NCBI GenBank assembly: GCA_020434085.1
Contig: JAGRBM010000286.1
Location: forward strand, 1 to 64,000
Reading direction: 5' to 3'
Length of the DNA: 64,000 nt
Source of the DNA: Chrysiogenia bacterium
GTDB taxonomy: Bacteria; JAGRBM01
Shown: one piece after another, positions 8,780 to 18,425 of the stretch
How positions within the stretch are numbered: position 1 is the first letter of the stretch
How the letters are laid out: each line of letters starts with the position of its first letter
Program-made: the position numbers and the translations under genes
Notes under the pieces: model-generated
What the model saw: only the letters and a program-made list of their open reading frames with translations
Databases searched by the model: none
Told to the model about the DNA's origin: nothing

Positions 8780-10069
8780 CTAATTTCCTGACAATGCAGC
8801 CTGCTCACGCCGTTCCACGCGCCCACCCCTCCAGAACGCAATTGCCGCCAGCGCGAAGGTCGGCATCGCCACCATCGCGAGGGCATCCCGCATGGCCGAT
8901 GCGGAGCTCAGGCCCGCAGCCACACCCAGATCAGAGAGCCAGCCGGTGACCGGCTGGCTCCAGACATCGCCGATGGCGTGGGCCAGAAAGACATTAAATG
9001 CGAAACCCCAGGCCCGCAGATGAGACGGAGATTGTTCAATAATCGCGCGCTGGACCGGCCCGACATGCACAAAGATAAAGACAATGGATAGTGCCAGAAA
9101 GCCCAGCGCGACGATCAGATCGGAACTGAAGAAATAACCCGCCCCGAGCGCCGTGCCGATCGCCAGGCTGATTGCCGTCACATCGTAGCGAAGCCAGGGG
9201 CGCGTCTTCTCCCGCTTCTCCACGAAAAAGCCGCCGCCCATGGTACCCACGATCGCGGTGAGCCCGAGCAGCGCGCCGCTCACGATTCCGGCCTGTCCCT
9301 CGCTGAGCAGAAAGCGCCGTTGCAGGTCGGTTGGCAGGAACATCCCCAGCGCTCCCAGCGCGGCGGTTGTCCCGGCGCTGCCGAGCAGGATCCAGCGATA
9401 ACGTTCGTCCTTGAGCAGTTCCTTGATCGCCTGGGCAAAGCGCATCATGTGCCCCGCCGGCCGCGCACCCTCGGGGTGTTCGCCCTCGCGCATGAACGGG
9501 GCCAGAACGCCGCGCGGGGCTGAGCCAAACCCCGTAATCATCAGCCCGACGCGCCAGCCGTAGCCATCTGCCAGCACGCCGCCGAGCCCGAAACCCAGCG
9601 CCGATCCCAGCGGTACCGCCAGTGCGTAGGCGGCCATCATCCGCGTGCGCACCCGCGAGGGGAACAGGTCGGCCACCAGGATCGGTGCGATTGCAGAATA
9701 GATTGCTTCGGCTGCGCCGAGCATCAGGCGCGTGCTGCCAAGGAACGCGAAGTTCGGGGAGAACGCCCCCATTCCCGCGACGCAGGACCAGAGGATGCAG
9801 GTCACGCCGAGCGTCTTCCAGCGCGGAAGCGGATCGAGCCGGTGGCCGAGCAGGAAGTTCGCCATCATCAGACTGACCAGAAAGAGGCTGCCCAGACTTC
9901 CGGCCTGCGCGTCGGTGAGGGCCAGTTCCCTGGAAATCAGCGGAAGAAATGAAGAGAGTGACCAGCGGTCGATGAAGTTCGCCAGGTTCAGGCAGAACAG
10001 CAGCGCAAAGGCCGCTTTTGCGCGGCCCGAGATCGGCTCGTATTCCTCTGTCAGCGGCTGGGTCGGCAT
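8780..10069 (-). CDS. MFS transporter
   Basis: The 429-residue protein has twelve predicted membrane helices and major facilitator signatures: LANFIDRWSLSSFLP in helix 1 and GHRLDPLPRWK in the helix 2-3 loop, a form seen in spinster-like and sugar-phosphate-type carriers. Substrate cannot be read from sequence. The start ATG at 10069 has only a weak GAG-type ribosome-binding site. About 130 bp separate it from the diguanylate cyclase gene downstream, so it may be an independent unit. A 474-codon frame running through it from 10460 is a shifted shadow. Confidence 0.88.
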   Translation of the reverse strand: MPTQPLTEEYEPISGRAKAAFALLFCLNLANFIDRWSLSSFLPLISRELALTDAQAGSLGSLFLVSLMMANFLLGHRLDPLPRWKTLGVTCILWSCVAGMGAFSPNFAFLGSTRLMLGAAEAIYSAIAPILVADLFPSRVRTRMMAAYALAVPLGSALGFGLGGVLADGYGWRVGLMITGFGSAPRGVLAPFMREGEHPEGARPAGHMMRFAQAIKELLKDERYRWILLGSAGTTAALGALGMFLPTDLQRRFLLSEGQAGIVSGALLGLTAIVGTMGGGFFVEKREKTRPWLRYDVTAISLAIGTALGAGYFFSSDLIVALGFLALSIVFIFVHVGPVQRAIIEQSPSHLRAWGFAFNVFLAHAIGDVWSQPVTGWLSDLGVAAGLSSASAMRDALAMVAMPTFALAAIAFWRGGRVERREQAALSGN

Positions 10070-10216
10070 GGGCTCTCGCTCGGGTGCGCCGCAACGCTAC
10101 ACGAGAACGCCGAAAAAAAGCAGCCCACCCGGGCCGCTCCGACGCGGGCGAAGACTTTCCCGAAATGATCGTGTAAGCCTTGGGGCGCATCTTCAACTGA
10201 GCGCGGGAGACGCTAC

Positions 10217-11020
10217 ATGGTTTGGCACATCGATCCGATCCTCTTTGACCTTGGCCCCATCCAGATTCGCTACTACGGCATCTGCTTCGCCACGGGCCTG
10301 CTGCTGGGCCTTCAAACCGCCAAGCAGGCATGGAGCTGGCGCGACGGAGATCCCGAGGAAATCGACTCGATGTTTCTATGGTTGGTTCTCGGCGTCGTGG
10401 TGGGCTCGCACTGGGTCCACATGATCTTCTACGAGACCCGCCACCTGCTGGACAATCCATTCCAACTGCTCAATCCCCTTACCTACGGGCAGGGGCTGGC
10501 CAGCCACGGCGGGGCCGCCGGCGTCATCACGGCGGTGTACCTGGTCGCCCGCAAACGCGGCCGGAGTTTCTTCGCCTACGCCGACGTTCTGTCCATCGGC
10601 GGCATGTGGATGGTGGTAATGGTGCGGCTCGGCAACTTCTTCAATTCCGAGATCGTGGGCCGGCCGACCGACATGCCCTGGGGGGTCATCTTCGCAAACC
10701 ACCAGGAGAACTTCGCGCGCCACCCCTCCCAGCTCTACGAGAGCTTTCACGGCGTGCTCTGCCTGGTCTTCACCTACTGGTTCTACAAGCGCTACCACAA
10801 GAAGCTGCCCGAGGGCTCCCAGCTGCTGATTACGCTGGTTCTCTACTTCGGCGGGCGCTTCCTGCTCGAATACTTCAAGGCCTACCAGGCCCTCTCGGAG
10901 AGCTTCCCCTTCACCATGGGCCAGCTTCTGTCGGCACCCATCGTGATCGTCGGCGCCTGGGCACTCTTTGGAACAAAGCGCTTCGGCATCCGCCCGGCGC
11001 TTTCGGCCACTGCAGAATAA
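10217..11020 (+). CDS. lgt: Prolipoprotein diacylglyceryl transferase
   Basis: The 267-residue inner-membrane protein transfers diacylglycerol from phosphatidylglycerol to the lipobox cysteine of prolipoproteins. It has the Lgt landmarks: an N-terminal IRYYGICFATG helix, the HGGAAGVI segment near residue 97, and the signature RLGNFFNSEIVGRPTD near residue 137 with the essential arginine, followed by RHPSQLYES. The ATG at 10217 has a GGGAGA ribosome-binding site. Length is normal. It stands alone between the divergent MFS gene and a repeat-filled intergenic region, and it is good evidence for a Gram-negative or other lipoprotein-making bacterium. Confidence 0.96.
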   Translation: MVWHIDPILFDLGPIQIRYYGICFATGLLLGLQTAKQAWSWRDGDPEEIDSMFLWLVLGVVVGSHWVHMIFYETRHLLDNPFQLLNPLTYGQGLASHGGAAGVITAVYLVARKRGRSFFAYADVLSIGGMWMVVMVRLGNFFNSEIVGRPTDMPWGVIFANHQENFARHPSQLYESFHGVLCLVFTYWFYKRYHKKLPEGSQLLITLVLYFGGRFLLEYFKAYQALSESFPFTMGQLLSAPIVIVGAWALFGTKRFGIRPALSATAE

Positions 11021-11022
11021 TT

Positions 11023-11196
11023 GCCACAGAGGGTGCGCAGACCAGCACCGGAACTGCTGTCATCCTGAAAGAAGGCGCAACGCGCCGCAGTGAAGGATCT
11101 CAACCAGCCCCATGACGTTGAGATCCTTCGCTTCGCTCAGGATGACAACCAGGAGGTGTCGCATTTTCTCTCTGTGAGCTCTGTGTCCTCTGTGGC
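11023..11196. repeat. Nested inverted-repeat element between lgt and folE2
   Basis: An outer inverted pair GCCACAGAGG (11023-11032) / CCTCTGTGGC (11187-11196) encloses an inner imperfect palindrome (11058-11147). The inner arms match as TGTCATCCTGA with TCAGGATGACA and GAAGGATCTCAAC with GTTGAGATCCTTC around a 12-nt loop. Both sequence types resemble dispersed intergenic repeats seen in several bacterial genomes, the 'CATCCTGAGCGAAGCGAAGG' type and the 'CACAGAGGACACAGAG' type; this is from memory, not a search. Since lgt and folE2 converge here, the structure may also end transcription from both sides. Confidence 0.75.
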
Positions 11197-11204
11197 GAAA
11201 ATTC

Positions 11205-12032
11205 TTACTTGGCGTCGCGGGTGCGCTTGTCTACTTCGATCATGGCGTAGGCCGAGTGGTTGTGGATGGACTCGAAGTTCTCCACTTCCACGGTGTAGGC
11301 CTGGATGCGCTCGTCTTTTTCGAGCTGCGCTGCCACATCGCGCACGAAGTCCTCGCAGAACTTGGGATTGTCGTAGGCGCGCTCGGTGACGTATTTCTCG
11401 TCGGGGCGCTTCAAAACGCCATAGAGTTCGCACGAGGCCTGCTTTTCAACAAGCTCGATGATCTCCTCGATCCACACGAAGTCGCTGGTTTCGACGGTAA
11501 CCGTGACGTGGGCCCGCTGGTTGTGGGCGCCGTAGTCGGAGATGTTCTTGGAGCACGGGCACAGGCTCGTCGCCGGAACGAGCACACGCAGCTTGTCGCA
11601 GGCCTTGCCGTCCCTCACCTCACCGATGAGCGAGACGTGGTAGTCCATCAGGCTTCTCATGCCCGAGACCGGGGCGGCCTTGTCGACGAAGTAGGGGAAG
11701 CTCATTTCGATGTGCGAGTCCTTGGACTCCAGGCGCTCGCACACTTCGGTCATCATCTCGCGAAAACTCTCGACCGAGATTGCCCGCTCGTGACCGTTGA
11801 GGATCTCCACGAAGCGCGACATGTGCGTGCCCTTGAAGTGCTCGGGCAGGCTCACATACATGTTGAAGTCGGCAACCGTGTGCTGGACGCCCTCGCTGCG
11901 GTCCTGGACCTGCACGGGGTGCTTGATGTCCTTGATGCCCACCCGGTTGATGGGAATGCGCCTTGCATCGGCCGCGCCCTGCACATCGGGCATCATGCTG
12001 GCCGTGTCTGGAATCTTGTCTGGTGCTGCCAT
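11205..12032 (-). CDS. folE2: GTP cyclohydrolase IB
   Basis: FolE2 converts GTP to 7,8-dihydroneopterin triphosphate, the first step of folate (and queuosine) synthesis, with metals other than zinc tolerated. Starting at the ATG at 12032 (AAGGA ribosome-binding site), the 275-residue protein has the family features DVQ near the N-terminus, the YHVSLIGEV core, [20 protein letters not shown] with the conserved cysteine near residue 150, and the late [14 protein letters not shown] block. A Nudix gene ends 19 bp upstream and is probably in the same operon, which fits the next folate step. Confidence 0.95.
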   Translation of the reverse strand: MAAPDKIPDTASMMPDVQGAADARRIPINRVGIKDIKHPVQVQDRSEGVQHTVADFNMYVSLPEHFKGTHMSRFVEILNGHERAISVESFREMMTEVCERLESKDSHIEMSFPYFVDKAAPVSGMRSLMDYHVSLIGEVRDGKACDKLRVLVPATSLCPCSKNISDYGAHNQRAHVTVTVETSDFVWIEEIIELVEKQASCELYGVLKRPDEKYVTERAYDNPKFCEDFVRDVAAQLEKDERIQAYTVEVENFESIHNHSAYAMIEVDKRTRDAK

Positions 12033-12051
12033 GTTCTGTCGTTCCTTCGCC

Positions 12052-12579
12052 TCAGCCCTTGGGATGCGCCTTGGAGTCCAAAGGGATCTCCAGGTGCCGT
12101 TGCAGGGCCTCGTTCTCAGTAAGTAGCGCGAGCGCGGCGCGAAGTCCCTCGCGCTGCCCCGGCCATGCAAGGCGCGCGCAGGCGGCCTCGATGTCGAGCC
12201 ATTCATGCCCGTCGTGTTCGTCGTCGAGCTGCGGCGTGTTCTCCTCCACCACCGCGACGAAGACGGGGATCTCGTTCACCCGGTCGGCCTCCCACTCATA
12301 GAAGCGGTTGAGGTAGGGCACGGTCAGCAGCCGCTTCGGCGAGAAGCCGGTTTCCTCAGCCAGCTCGCGAAGGCAGGCCTGCCAGGCGCTCTCGCCTGCC
12401 TCGATCTTGCCGCCCACCATCCGCCAGTCGCCGCCGTAGATCTTGCTTGCCGAACGCCGCAGGAGCAGGAACTCGTAACAGCCATCCACCGCGCGGGACT
12501 CGCTTGAAACGCCCGCAATGCGGGCGATGTGGCAATCGAACACCCGGATCACCGGGCTTCTGGGTGTGGGACTGGTCAC
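12052..12579 (-). CDS. Nudix hydrolase, candidate dihydroneopterin triphosphate pyrophosphatase
   Basis: The Nudix box is complete: GKIEAGE, seven residues, then REL-A-EETGF (about residues 55-77). I chose the GTG at 12579 because a GGAG sequence precedes it and the preceding open codons are low-complexity; this gives 175 residues. Nudix enzymes cleave nucleoside-diphosphate-X compounds. NudB, which removes pyrophosphate from dihydroneopterin triphosphate, is a Nudix enzyme that acts directly after GTP cyclohydrolase. The gene sits 19 bp upstream of folE2 on the same strand, so that role is plausible here, but it is inferred from position only. Confidence 0.87.
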   Translation of the reverse strand: MTSPTPRSPVIRVFDCHIARIAGVSSESRAVDGCYEFLLLRRSASKIYGGDWRMVGGKIEAGESAWQACLRELAEETGFSPKRLLTVPYLNRFYEWEADRVNEIPVFVAVVEENTPQLDDEHDGHEWLDIEAACARLAWPGQREGLRAALALLTENEALQRHLEIPLDSKAHPKG

Positions 12580-12739
12580 TTGGTCTCCGCTCCGACACAG
12601 GAGAGCCTGGAGGGCGCCTCGCGCGGGTCCCGAACCACCAATGCCGGGCCGCGTCATTCCGGGGAGTTTCATAGCAAGATTTCGCCGAAAAGGCGAAGGG
12701 GGAGCTGAATGGGGCTCAGGGGTCTGCTGGAACGGGGCT

Positions 12740-13786
12740 TTATACCTGGCCTGTCGGGCTATTTGACTCGAGCCACCCCTGAATGGCCGGCCACGTTTCC
12801 CTCTCCGCATGGATACCCATGATCAGGTCCTCGTGCCCGTAGTCGTGCGTGTGCCCATAGGTGCGCCCGAAACGCTGCTCGTGCGTTCCGAATCGGCCCG
12901 ACGCCTCGTGAGGGCACTGGAGGTCCGCGCACCCGGACATGGAGAGTACCGGGTAATCATAGCCGCGCTCTTCGAGCAGCTCGGTATACGGGCGGCCCTG
13001 GCTACTGAGCATCCCCCGACCGTTGATTGCGCCTGCCAGGTCGCGCAGCACCTTCGAGCTGATCGGGTGTATCCCCAGGGTCAGCAAGCGCCGGTAGACA
13101 TTCATTTCAACATTCCGGTGGTTCACCAGTGAACCCAGACGCGCCCACGAGAAAAAGCGGCTGAGCTCGGCAAGCGGGATCAGGAGGAATTTGGCGGGCA
13201 CGGCGGGAATTGCGTGACTGAGCGGGGCGAGCCCCACGATCTTGTGGAATGCGCTGGGAGTGCCGCTGTAGTCGAGCGAGGCGGCAATGGCGATCGCGCT
13301 CTTGATCTTGCCCGGGTCAACGGCACCGACCGCATGCGCGCCGTAGAGCACGATTCCGCCCATGGAGTGGCCGATGTAGTGAAGCGCGCGCTGGCCCGAG
13401 CGCTCAAGGACCGCGTCGATGACTGCCGGAAGGTCGAGCTCGCAGTGCTCGGCAATGCCGTGTCCCCAGACCGGTCCCTGGCTGGATGCCGGCGGCCGGC
13501 TCAGCCCGTGCCCGCGCAGCTCAAGTGAGTAGACCTCGTACCCCTCGCGTGCCAGATGCGCCGCAAGCGAATACCGGGGGTCGATGTCGAAAGTCAGCCG
13601 GTTGCTGGCCAGCCCGTGGCAGAGGAGGACGACCTCACCGCCCGAACGCGGTTGCGAGTAGCTCGACACTGCGAGGCGCCAGCCATCGGGAGTCTCAATG
13701 GTGAGAACTTCCCGCGCCGATTCGCGCACTTCCCAAAATTGCAGTTGCCGGGTCGGTACCGGCAAGTGTGAACTGAGCTCTTCCAT
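12740..13786 (-). CDS. Alpha/beta-fold hydrolase
   Basis: The 348-residue protein begins with a good GGGAGGGG ribosome-binding site. It shows LLCHGLASN (oxyanion region, about residue 55), the LELRGHGLS strand and turn, a GHSMGG nucleophile elbow near residue 143, and a late GHEDLIMG histidine near residue 320. This is the arrangement of lipase- or esterase-like alpha/beta hydrolases. No signal peptide is evident. Substrate is unknown; the FDIDP and WGHG motifs recall polyhydroxyalkanoate-depolymerase or lysosomal-lipase-like groups. It is upstream of the Nudix-folE2 pair, separated by about 160 bp. Confidence 0.88.
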   Translation of the reverse strand: MEELSSHLPVPTRQLQFWEVRESAREVLTIETPDGWRLAVSSYSQPRSGGEVVLLCHGLASNRLTFDIDPRYSLAAHLAREGYEVYSLELRGHGLSRPPASSQGPVWGHGIAEHCELDLPAVIDAVLERSGQRALHYIGHSMGGIVLYGAHAVGAVDPGKIKSAIAIAASLDYSGTPSAFHKIVGLAPLSHAIPAVPAKFLLIPLAELSRFFSWARLGSLVNHRNVEMNVYRRLLTLGIHPISSKVLRDLAGAINGRGMLSSQGRPYTELLEERGYDYPVLSMSGCADLQCPHEASGRFGTHEQRFGRTYGHTHDYGHEDLIMGIHAERETWPAIQGWLESNSPTGQV

Positions 13787-13944
13787 CTTCTGTCCCCTCC
13801 CGTGGCGGGATCTCCACGGAGGAGTCCACAGGCAACACGTATTACATTGTAGTTCAATGCGCTACGATAGAAAGGGGAAAAAATTGCTGGAATATTAATG
13901 GCTTAGGGACGTGCGATGTGTAGGGGCGATAGCCAAACCATCTT

Positions 13945-14412
13945 TCACTTCGCTTTTGGCCCCACCAGCAGCTTCACGTCGGCGCGAGCTACCTCGGTGC
14001 CGGCCTCGTCGTGCAGGTGGACCTGGGTCTTGTGCTCGATGCGCTCGCTGGTCTCGGGAATGCCTGCCTCGCAGGTGGCGGTGATGGTGCCGCGGGCCTT
14101 CTTGTAATACTGGATGGTCAGCTCCACCGGAATGAACTGGAGCTTTGGCGAGAGCCCCGCCATCGGCGCCAGGTTTCCGGTAAACTCTGCCAGATTGAAC
14201 AGGGCCGCGGCGTGCAGGCAGCTCAAATGATTGCGCAGCGCCTTGCGGTCGCGCATCTCCACTTTGGCAAAGCCCGGCCGCAGCTCGACGATGCGCGGGT
14301 GGATGCTGGCGGTGTAGGGCACGACAAAGCGCAACACCTGCGGGAACAGGGCCTTGCCGCCGGGGATTTTCTCCGCGGCGCTCCAGGCGCGCATCAGGGT
14401 GTTCTCACTCAT
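13945..14412 (-). CDS. DUF4442 hotdog-fold thioesterase-like protein
   Basis: The ATG at 14412 follows GGAGG at good spacing, giving 155 residues. The sequence contains the central hotdog helix pattern HLSCLHAAALFNLAE and the later FIPVELTIQYYKKARG strand pair of DUF4442, a PaaI-like family. Such proteins are usually acyl-CoA or acyl-carrier thioesterases acting in the cytosol; a proven substrate for this family is lacking. It is divergent from the DUF2505-like gene at 14568, with 155 bp between the two starts. Confidence 0.87.
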   Translation of the reverse strand: MSENTLMRAWSAAEKIPGGKALFPQVLRFVVPYTASIHPRIVELRPGFAKVEMRDRKALRNHLSCLHAAALFNLAEFTGNLAPMAGLSPKLQFIPVELTIQYYKKARGTITATCEAGIPETSERIEHKTQVHLHDEAGTEVARADVKLLVGPKAK

Positions 14413-14567
14413 TTGTCGACCTCCGCGCAGCATCCCGAATGCCCGCGCCCTCTCCCATAGCGCGCTCACGAGCGGCGGTCACTTTTTCCGTGAATTGGTT
14501 TCAGTTCCACGCTACCCTTTTAAGCATCCGACGCGACCCAGGGCTACGGGCGCGAAGCGGAGGCGCC

Positions 14568-15065
14568 ATGAAAGAGATCCACACCGAACACGTCTTTCCC
14601 ATTTCGCCCGAACGATTGATGGAACTGATGGACGAGGATGCCTACCGCGACTTTGTCGCGGAGCGCATGCCGGGTCTGGTCGATTTCGAGCGGCTTGAGT
14701 TTCGCTGGGACGGTGATACCCGCATCCGGCGGGTTCGCATGAAGTTCGACACGCCGCTTCCGGCGCTCATCAAGCGGGCGCTTCCCAGCAAGGGCGAAGG
14801 ATGGCTCGAGGAGACGAACCTGCTCTATCCCAAAGAGCGGCGCATGGAGAGCACCATGGTTTCGACGGTGACCAAGACCGTGCGGCTCGTCCATTTCCAC
14901 GAAGGTTCCCACCCCGGCGAGACCCGCCGGGTATCGCATTCACGGCTGGAGGCGAAAGTCCCGCTGGTTGCCGGCGCGCTCGAAAAGCTGATGGAGCGCG
15001 AAGCTCACAAACACAAGGACAGCGAATTCGACATCACGATGGCATTTCTCCAAGAGATGGCCTGA
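14568..15065 (+). CDS. DUF2505-like (START/Bet v 1-like) protein
   Basis: From the ATG at 14568 (GCGGAGG ribosome-binding site) the product has 165 residues. The opening HVFPISPERLMELMDEDAYRD is characteristic of DUF2505, predicted to share the helix-grip fold of START and polyketide-cyclase proteins that bind hydrophobic ligands. No catalytic residues are known. A clear paralogue lies at 49793-50290: both start with the same FPxxPxEL pattern and share an internal L-P-A-x-I-x-R-A-L segment. The 3' end is 8 bp from the convergent aldo/keto reductase gene. Confidence 0.8.
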   Translation: MKEIHTEHVFPISPERLMELMDEDAYRDFVAERMPGLVDFERLEFRWDGDTRIRRVRMKFDTPLPALIKRALPSKGEGWLEETNLLYPKERRMESTMVSTVTKTVRLVHFHEGSHPGETRRVSHSRLEAKVPLVAGALEKLMEREAHKHKDSEFDITMAFLQEMA

Positions 15066-15073
15066 GGGGATTG

Positions 15074-16117
15074 TCACGGCGCCGGGTTCGGCGATTCCAG
15101 ATGAATCCGATCGATTTCCTTGAGGACTTCCTCGCTCAGCTCCAGGTCGATGCTGGCGATGTTGTTCCTAAGCTGCGCCATGGTGGTGGCGCCGATGATG
15201 GTCGCGGTCGTGTAGGGACGTGAGTTCACGAAGGCCAGCGCCATCTGCGCCGGGTCGAGGCCGTGTTTCTTTGCCAGCGCCACGTACTTCTCAATCGCCG
15301 CGTCGGTCTGGGGGCTTTCGTAGCGCTGCTGCCTTTGAAAGAGCGCCTTGCGCGAGCCCTCCGGCAGCGCGCCGTTCAAGTATTTGCCGGTCAGGAAACC
15401 CTGCCCCAATGGGGAGTAAGCGAGCAGTCCCACCTTGTCACGGTGATAAAACTCCGAGAGCCCTTCCTCGAAGGTGCGGTTGATCAGGTTGAACGCGTTC
15501 TGCACGCTCTGCACCCGCGGCAGGTTCTTTGTCTCGCTCGCCTGCAGGAATTTGGAAACGCCCCACGGCGTTTCGTTGGAGAGCCCCACGTGACGGATCT
15601 TGCCGGCCTTCACCAGATCGGCGAGCACTTCGAGCGTTTCCTCGGGCGCTACCTCGTCGCGGCTTTCCTTGTGCGTGTAGGCGAGCCCACCAAACAAGGG
15701 GATCGGACGGTCGGGCCAGTGAAGCTGGTAGAGATCGATGTAATCGGTTTGGAGGCGCTTTAGACTCTGGTCCACCGCATACTCGATGTTCTTGCGATCG
15801 AGCCGGGTGCGCCCTTCCCACGGGCGGAACCAACCCATCTGCGAGCGACCGACTACCTTCGTTGCAATGACGACCTTGTCGCGGTTCTTGCGCGCCGCAA
15901 GCCAGGTGCCGACGATCTCCTCGGTGCGCCCCTGCGTATCGGCCTTGGGCGGAATGGCGTAGAGCTCCGCCATGTCGAAGAAGTTAATCCCCTGATCCAG
16001 CGCGTAGTCGAGCTGCTCGTGGCCCTCGGCCTCCGTGTTCTGCTCGCCGTAGGTCATGGTCCCCAGGCAGATCAGGCTGACATCGAGATCGGTGCTTCCA
16101 AGCTTGCGGTATTTCAT
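15074..16117 (-). CDS. Aldo/keto reductase, Tas-like
   Basis: The 347-residue protein is a cytosolic NADPH-dependent aldo/keto reductase. It starts MKYRKLGSTDLDVSLICLGT and keeps the catalytic aspartate and tyrosine in FFDMAELYA near residue 48, the lysine in VIATKVVG and the histidine in YQLHWPDRP. The YAIPPKADTQG insertion and GRTEEIVGTWL sequence match the Tas branch, for which a precise physiological substrate is not settled. It is a single-gene unit; the palindromic terminator at 16162-16190 separates it from the gene upstream. Confidence 0.93.
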   Translation of the reverse strand: MKYRKLGSTDLDVSLICLGTMTYGEQNTEAEGHEQLDYALDQGINFFDMAELYAIPPKADTQGRTEEIVGTWLAARKNRDKVVIATKVVGRSQMGWFRPWEGRTRLDRKNIEYAVDQSLKRLQTDYIDLYQLHWPDRPIPLFGGLAYTHKESRDEVAPEETLEVLADLVKAGKIRHVGLSNETPWGVSKFLQASETKNLPRVQSVQNAFNLINRTFEEGLSEFYHRDKVGLLAYSPLGQGFLTGKYLNGALPEGSRKALFQRQQRYESPQTDAAIEKYVALAKKHGLDPAQMALAFVNSRPYTTATIIGATTMAQLRNNIASIDLELSEEVLKEIDRIHLESPNPAP

Positions 16118-16161
16118 GGGAGCGAGGATATCACGCCCCGCCCGGGACTGGGAATGCGCAC

Positions 16162-16190
16162 AGAAAACCCCGCATGGAGCGGGGTTTTCT
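16162..16190 (-). terminator. Rho-independent terminator after the coiled-coil gene
   Basis: A perfect 12-bp stem (AGAAAACCCCGC / GCGGGGTTTTCT) closes a 5-nt loop. It lies 21 bp beyond the stop of the leftward gene at 16211. On either strand the stem's 3' arm ends in a run of Ts, so it could also act on transcripts from the other side. Confidence 0.88.
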
Positions 16191-16210
16191 GGCCGCGACT
16201 GTCGGCGAGG

Positions 16211-16495
16211 CTAGTTCTTGAGTTCCTCGCGCAGGGTGTCATAGCGCTCGCTCAGGTTTTTGAGAAACACCTTGAACTGCAGGCGCGACTCATGGGCGCT
16301 GTCCTTCATTTCCTCGCCCACCTGTTTGAGTTTGGACTGGGCCTGCTGGAATTCCTTCTCCAACTCGTCCCAGCGGTCGCGCACCTCGGCCTTGCCGAGA
16401 TTGTATTTCAGCTTGAGTTCGTCGCGGCGCTGCTTGAGCTCGTCGGCAAGCTGCTGGATTGAATCATTCGAAGTATCAGAAGTCTGGGTTTCCAT
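16211..16495 (-). CDS. Small coiled-coil protein, unknown function
   Basis: A consensus AAAGGAGG ribosome-binding site precedes the ATG at 16495, giving 94 residues. From about residue 10 on, the protein is almost entirely charged heptad-like helix (LADELKQRRDELKLKY and WDELEKEFQQAQSKLKQV), so it should form a coiled coil in the cytosol. No family can be named; similar small proteins are often annotated as hypothetical or phasin-like. A strong terminator lies 21 bp downstream, making this a monocistronic gene that is probably well translated. Confidence 0.8.
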   Translation of the reverse strand: METQTSDTSNDSIQQLADELKQRRDELKLKYNLGKAEVRDRWDELEKEFQQAQSKLKQVGEEMKDSAHESRLQFKVFLKNLSERYDTLREELKN

Positions 16496-16748
16496 GGGTC
16501 CTCCTTTGACCGTTGAAGATGGGGTGCAGACAAATGCCTGCCATTCGGCTCGACGTAGAATCGTCCGGATGGAAGCGCACTGGCGCTCAAGCGAATGTCT
16601 GGAAGTCAGGTGGTTGTGAAGCAATCTGGCATCATCACCCGCTACGTTAACATCCCCGCAGCCGGGACCAAAACGCGCGGCAGTGCTGCCCTTATGCGCG
16701 GGTTCAGCGGTCATGCGAAAGCGCGCGCGGCCCGAAGGATATGGTTGC

Positions 16749-18383
16749 CTAGTTCAAACGGAATCGCGCCACCGCATTGGAGAGCTGATCGGCCATGTGG
16801 GAGAGTTCCCCGGCAGTGGCGGCGATCTCTTCGGTACTGCCGGCGTTTTCTCGCGCAACGGATGCGATCTCGCCGATCTTGGCGGCCACGTTGTCGGAGG
16901 TGGCCGCTTGCTGCTCGGCGGCGGAGTTGAGTTCGGCCACGAGCTGTGCGGTTCCCGACGCCGCGGCGAGAATGGATTCAAGCGCGCCGCCGGTCCGGCT
17001 GGCCAGATCCGCGCTGGCGGTGACCGCTTCCTGCACCCCGCCCATGGACTCGCGCACCTGCTCGACGAGCCCCTGAATGCTGGTGAGCTGGGCCTCGATG
17101 CTCTTGGTGGACGCCGCGCTCTTCTCGGCGAGCTTGCCCACTTCGTCAGCGACCACTTCAAACCCGCGGCCGTGCTCTCCCGCGCGGGCGGCCTCGATTG
17201 CGGCGTTGAGCGCAAGCAGCTTGGTCTGGCCGGCAATTTCCTGGATCACTTCGAGAACCTTGCCGATGTCGCCGGCATGACGGGCCAGTTCCTCTACCTG
17301 GTTGCCCGCCTGATCGACCGCACCGGAAACCGAACTCATGTGCCCCACGCTCTCGCTCACGACGGAGCCGCCCTCGGTGGCGAATTCGTGCGTTTGTTCG
17401 GAGGCCCTGCGGACGTTCTGTGCATTCTGTGAGATGACCTGCACACTCTGCGCCATCTCCTCGGCGGAGGCGGCGACCTCATTGGCCTGCCGTGACTGCT
17501 GCTCGCTTCCATCGGCGAGGCTGTTGGATGAAGCGGCAATCTGCGTTGCCGACGTGCCCAGTTCCGCGCTGGAGCGACGGATCTCCGCAATCACCGTGCG
17601 CAGGCTCTCAATCATGCGCTTCATCGCGGCAACAAGTTGGCCGGTTTCGTCACTGGACCTCACATCCAGCTTCAGATCGAGCTGACCTTCGGCCAGATGG
17701 TTCGCCGCCTCAACCGCTTCCTGCAGGGGGCGCGTAATGGCACGGGTAACCCCCATGGACATCAGGAACAGAACGACTACCAGCCCCAGAATCAGGGCGC
17801 CCATGATCATCAGGGCGTAGACTTCGTTCTCGACGACCTTTGCAAAACCATCGGCCATCAGGGTGTTGGTCGTCTGGTAAAACCCGTCAAGGTCGGCACG
17901 CAGGCCGAGGTAGGACTCGCGCATCCGCCCCAGGTCGGCGATGACATTCTCATCGGCCAGACCGCCCAGCAACTGTTCCGTTGCAGCACGGGCACGCTGG
18001 TAGTAGTCAGAAAAGGCCGCTTCGAGCTCTTTGACCTGCCGGGCATCCAGACTTTCATTCTTTTCGGCTTGCTTGAGGAGAGAGAGGAACCGATCGCGCA
18101 GGTCGTCGGTGTCGTCGAGGAGCAGCGGGTCTTCGGTGGCGGCGGCATCCTGCATGCCGCGCTGGATCTCCGAGAGGATCTCGCGCAGGTCGCGGCTCAG
18201 GGCCATGGCCGGCACTTCGGCGTCGCGGATTCTCTCAATCAGTTCACGATTCGACCGGCCGAAGTGCTGGGATACCCATAAAATAATCAGGAGCATCACC
18301 AGCACCACGGCCGGCATCGTGAGCAGTTTCACGCGGAGCGGCTGGTCGCGCCAAAGCTTTCCCAGGGGGTTTTTGTCCGCCAT
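16749..18383 (-). CDS. Methyl-accepting chemotaxis protein
   Basis: The 544-residue protein has an N-terminal membrane helix (about residues 18-38), a four-helix-bundle-like periplasmic domain of about 150 residues, a second membrane helix near residues 190-210, a HAMP domain, and a cytoplasmic signalling domain. The hairpin tip [20 protein letters not shown]-type sequence near residue 385 contacts CheA and CheW. Several glutamine/glutamate pairs are likely methylation sites. It is the last gene of a three-gene unit after a porin and a small periplasmic binding protein, suggesting those supply or present its ligand. Confidence 0.94.
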   Translation of the reverse strand: MADKNPLGKLWRDQPLRVKLLTMPAVVLVMLLIILWVSQHFGRSNRELIERIRDAEVPAMALSRDLREILSEIQRGMQDAAATEDPLLLDDTDDLRDRFLSLLKQAEKNESLDARQVKELEAAFSDYYQRARAATEQLLGGLADENVIADLGRMRESYLGLRADLDGFYQTTNTLMADGFAKVVENEVYALMIMGALILGLVVVLFLMSMGVTRAITRPLQEAVEAANHLAEGQLDLKLDVRSSDETGQLVAAMKRMIESLRTVIAEIRRSSAELGTSATQIAASSNSLADGSEQQSRQANEVAASAEEMAQSVQVISQNAQNVRRASEQTHEFATEGGSVVSESVGHMSSVSGAVDQAGNQVEELARHAGDIGKVLEVIQEIAGQTKLLALNAAIEAARAGEHGRGFEVVADEVGKLAEKSAASTKSIEAQLTSIQGLVEQVRESMGGVQEAVTASADLASRTGGALESILAAASGTAQLVAELNSAAEQQAATSDNVAAKIGEIASVARENAGSTEEIAATAGELSHMADQLSNAVARFRLN

Positions 18384-18425
18384 GGCTTTGCTTTCTCTCG
18401 CCCGAACCCCGCCCGCAAGCAGTTC

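Noticed and set aside
9036-10460. 474-codon frame overlapping the MFS gene
   Set aside because: Shifted-frame shadow of the transporter on the same strand, with no hydrophobic segments.
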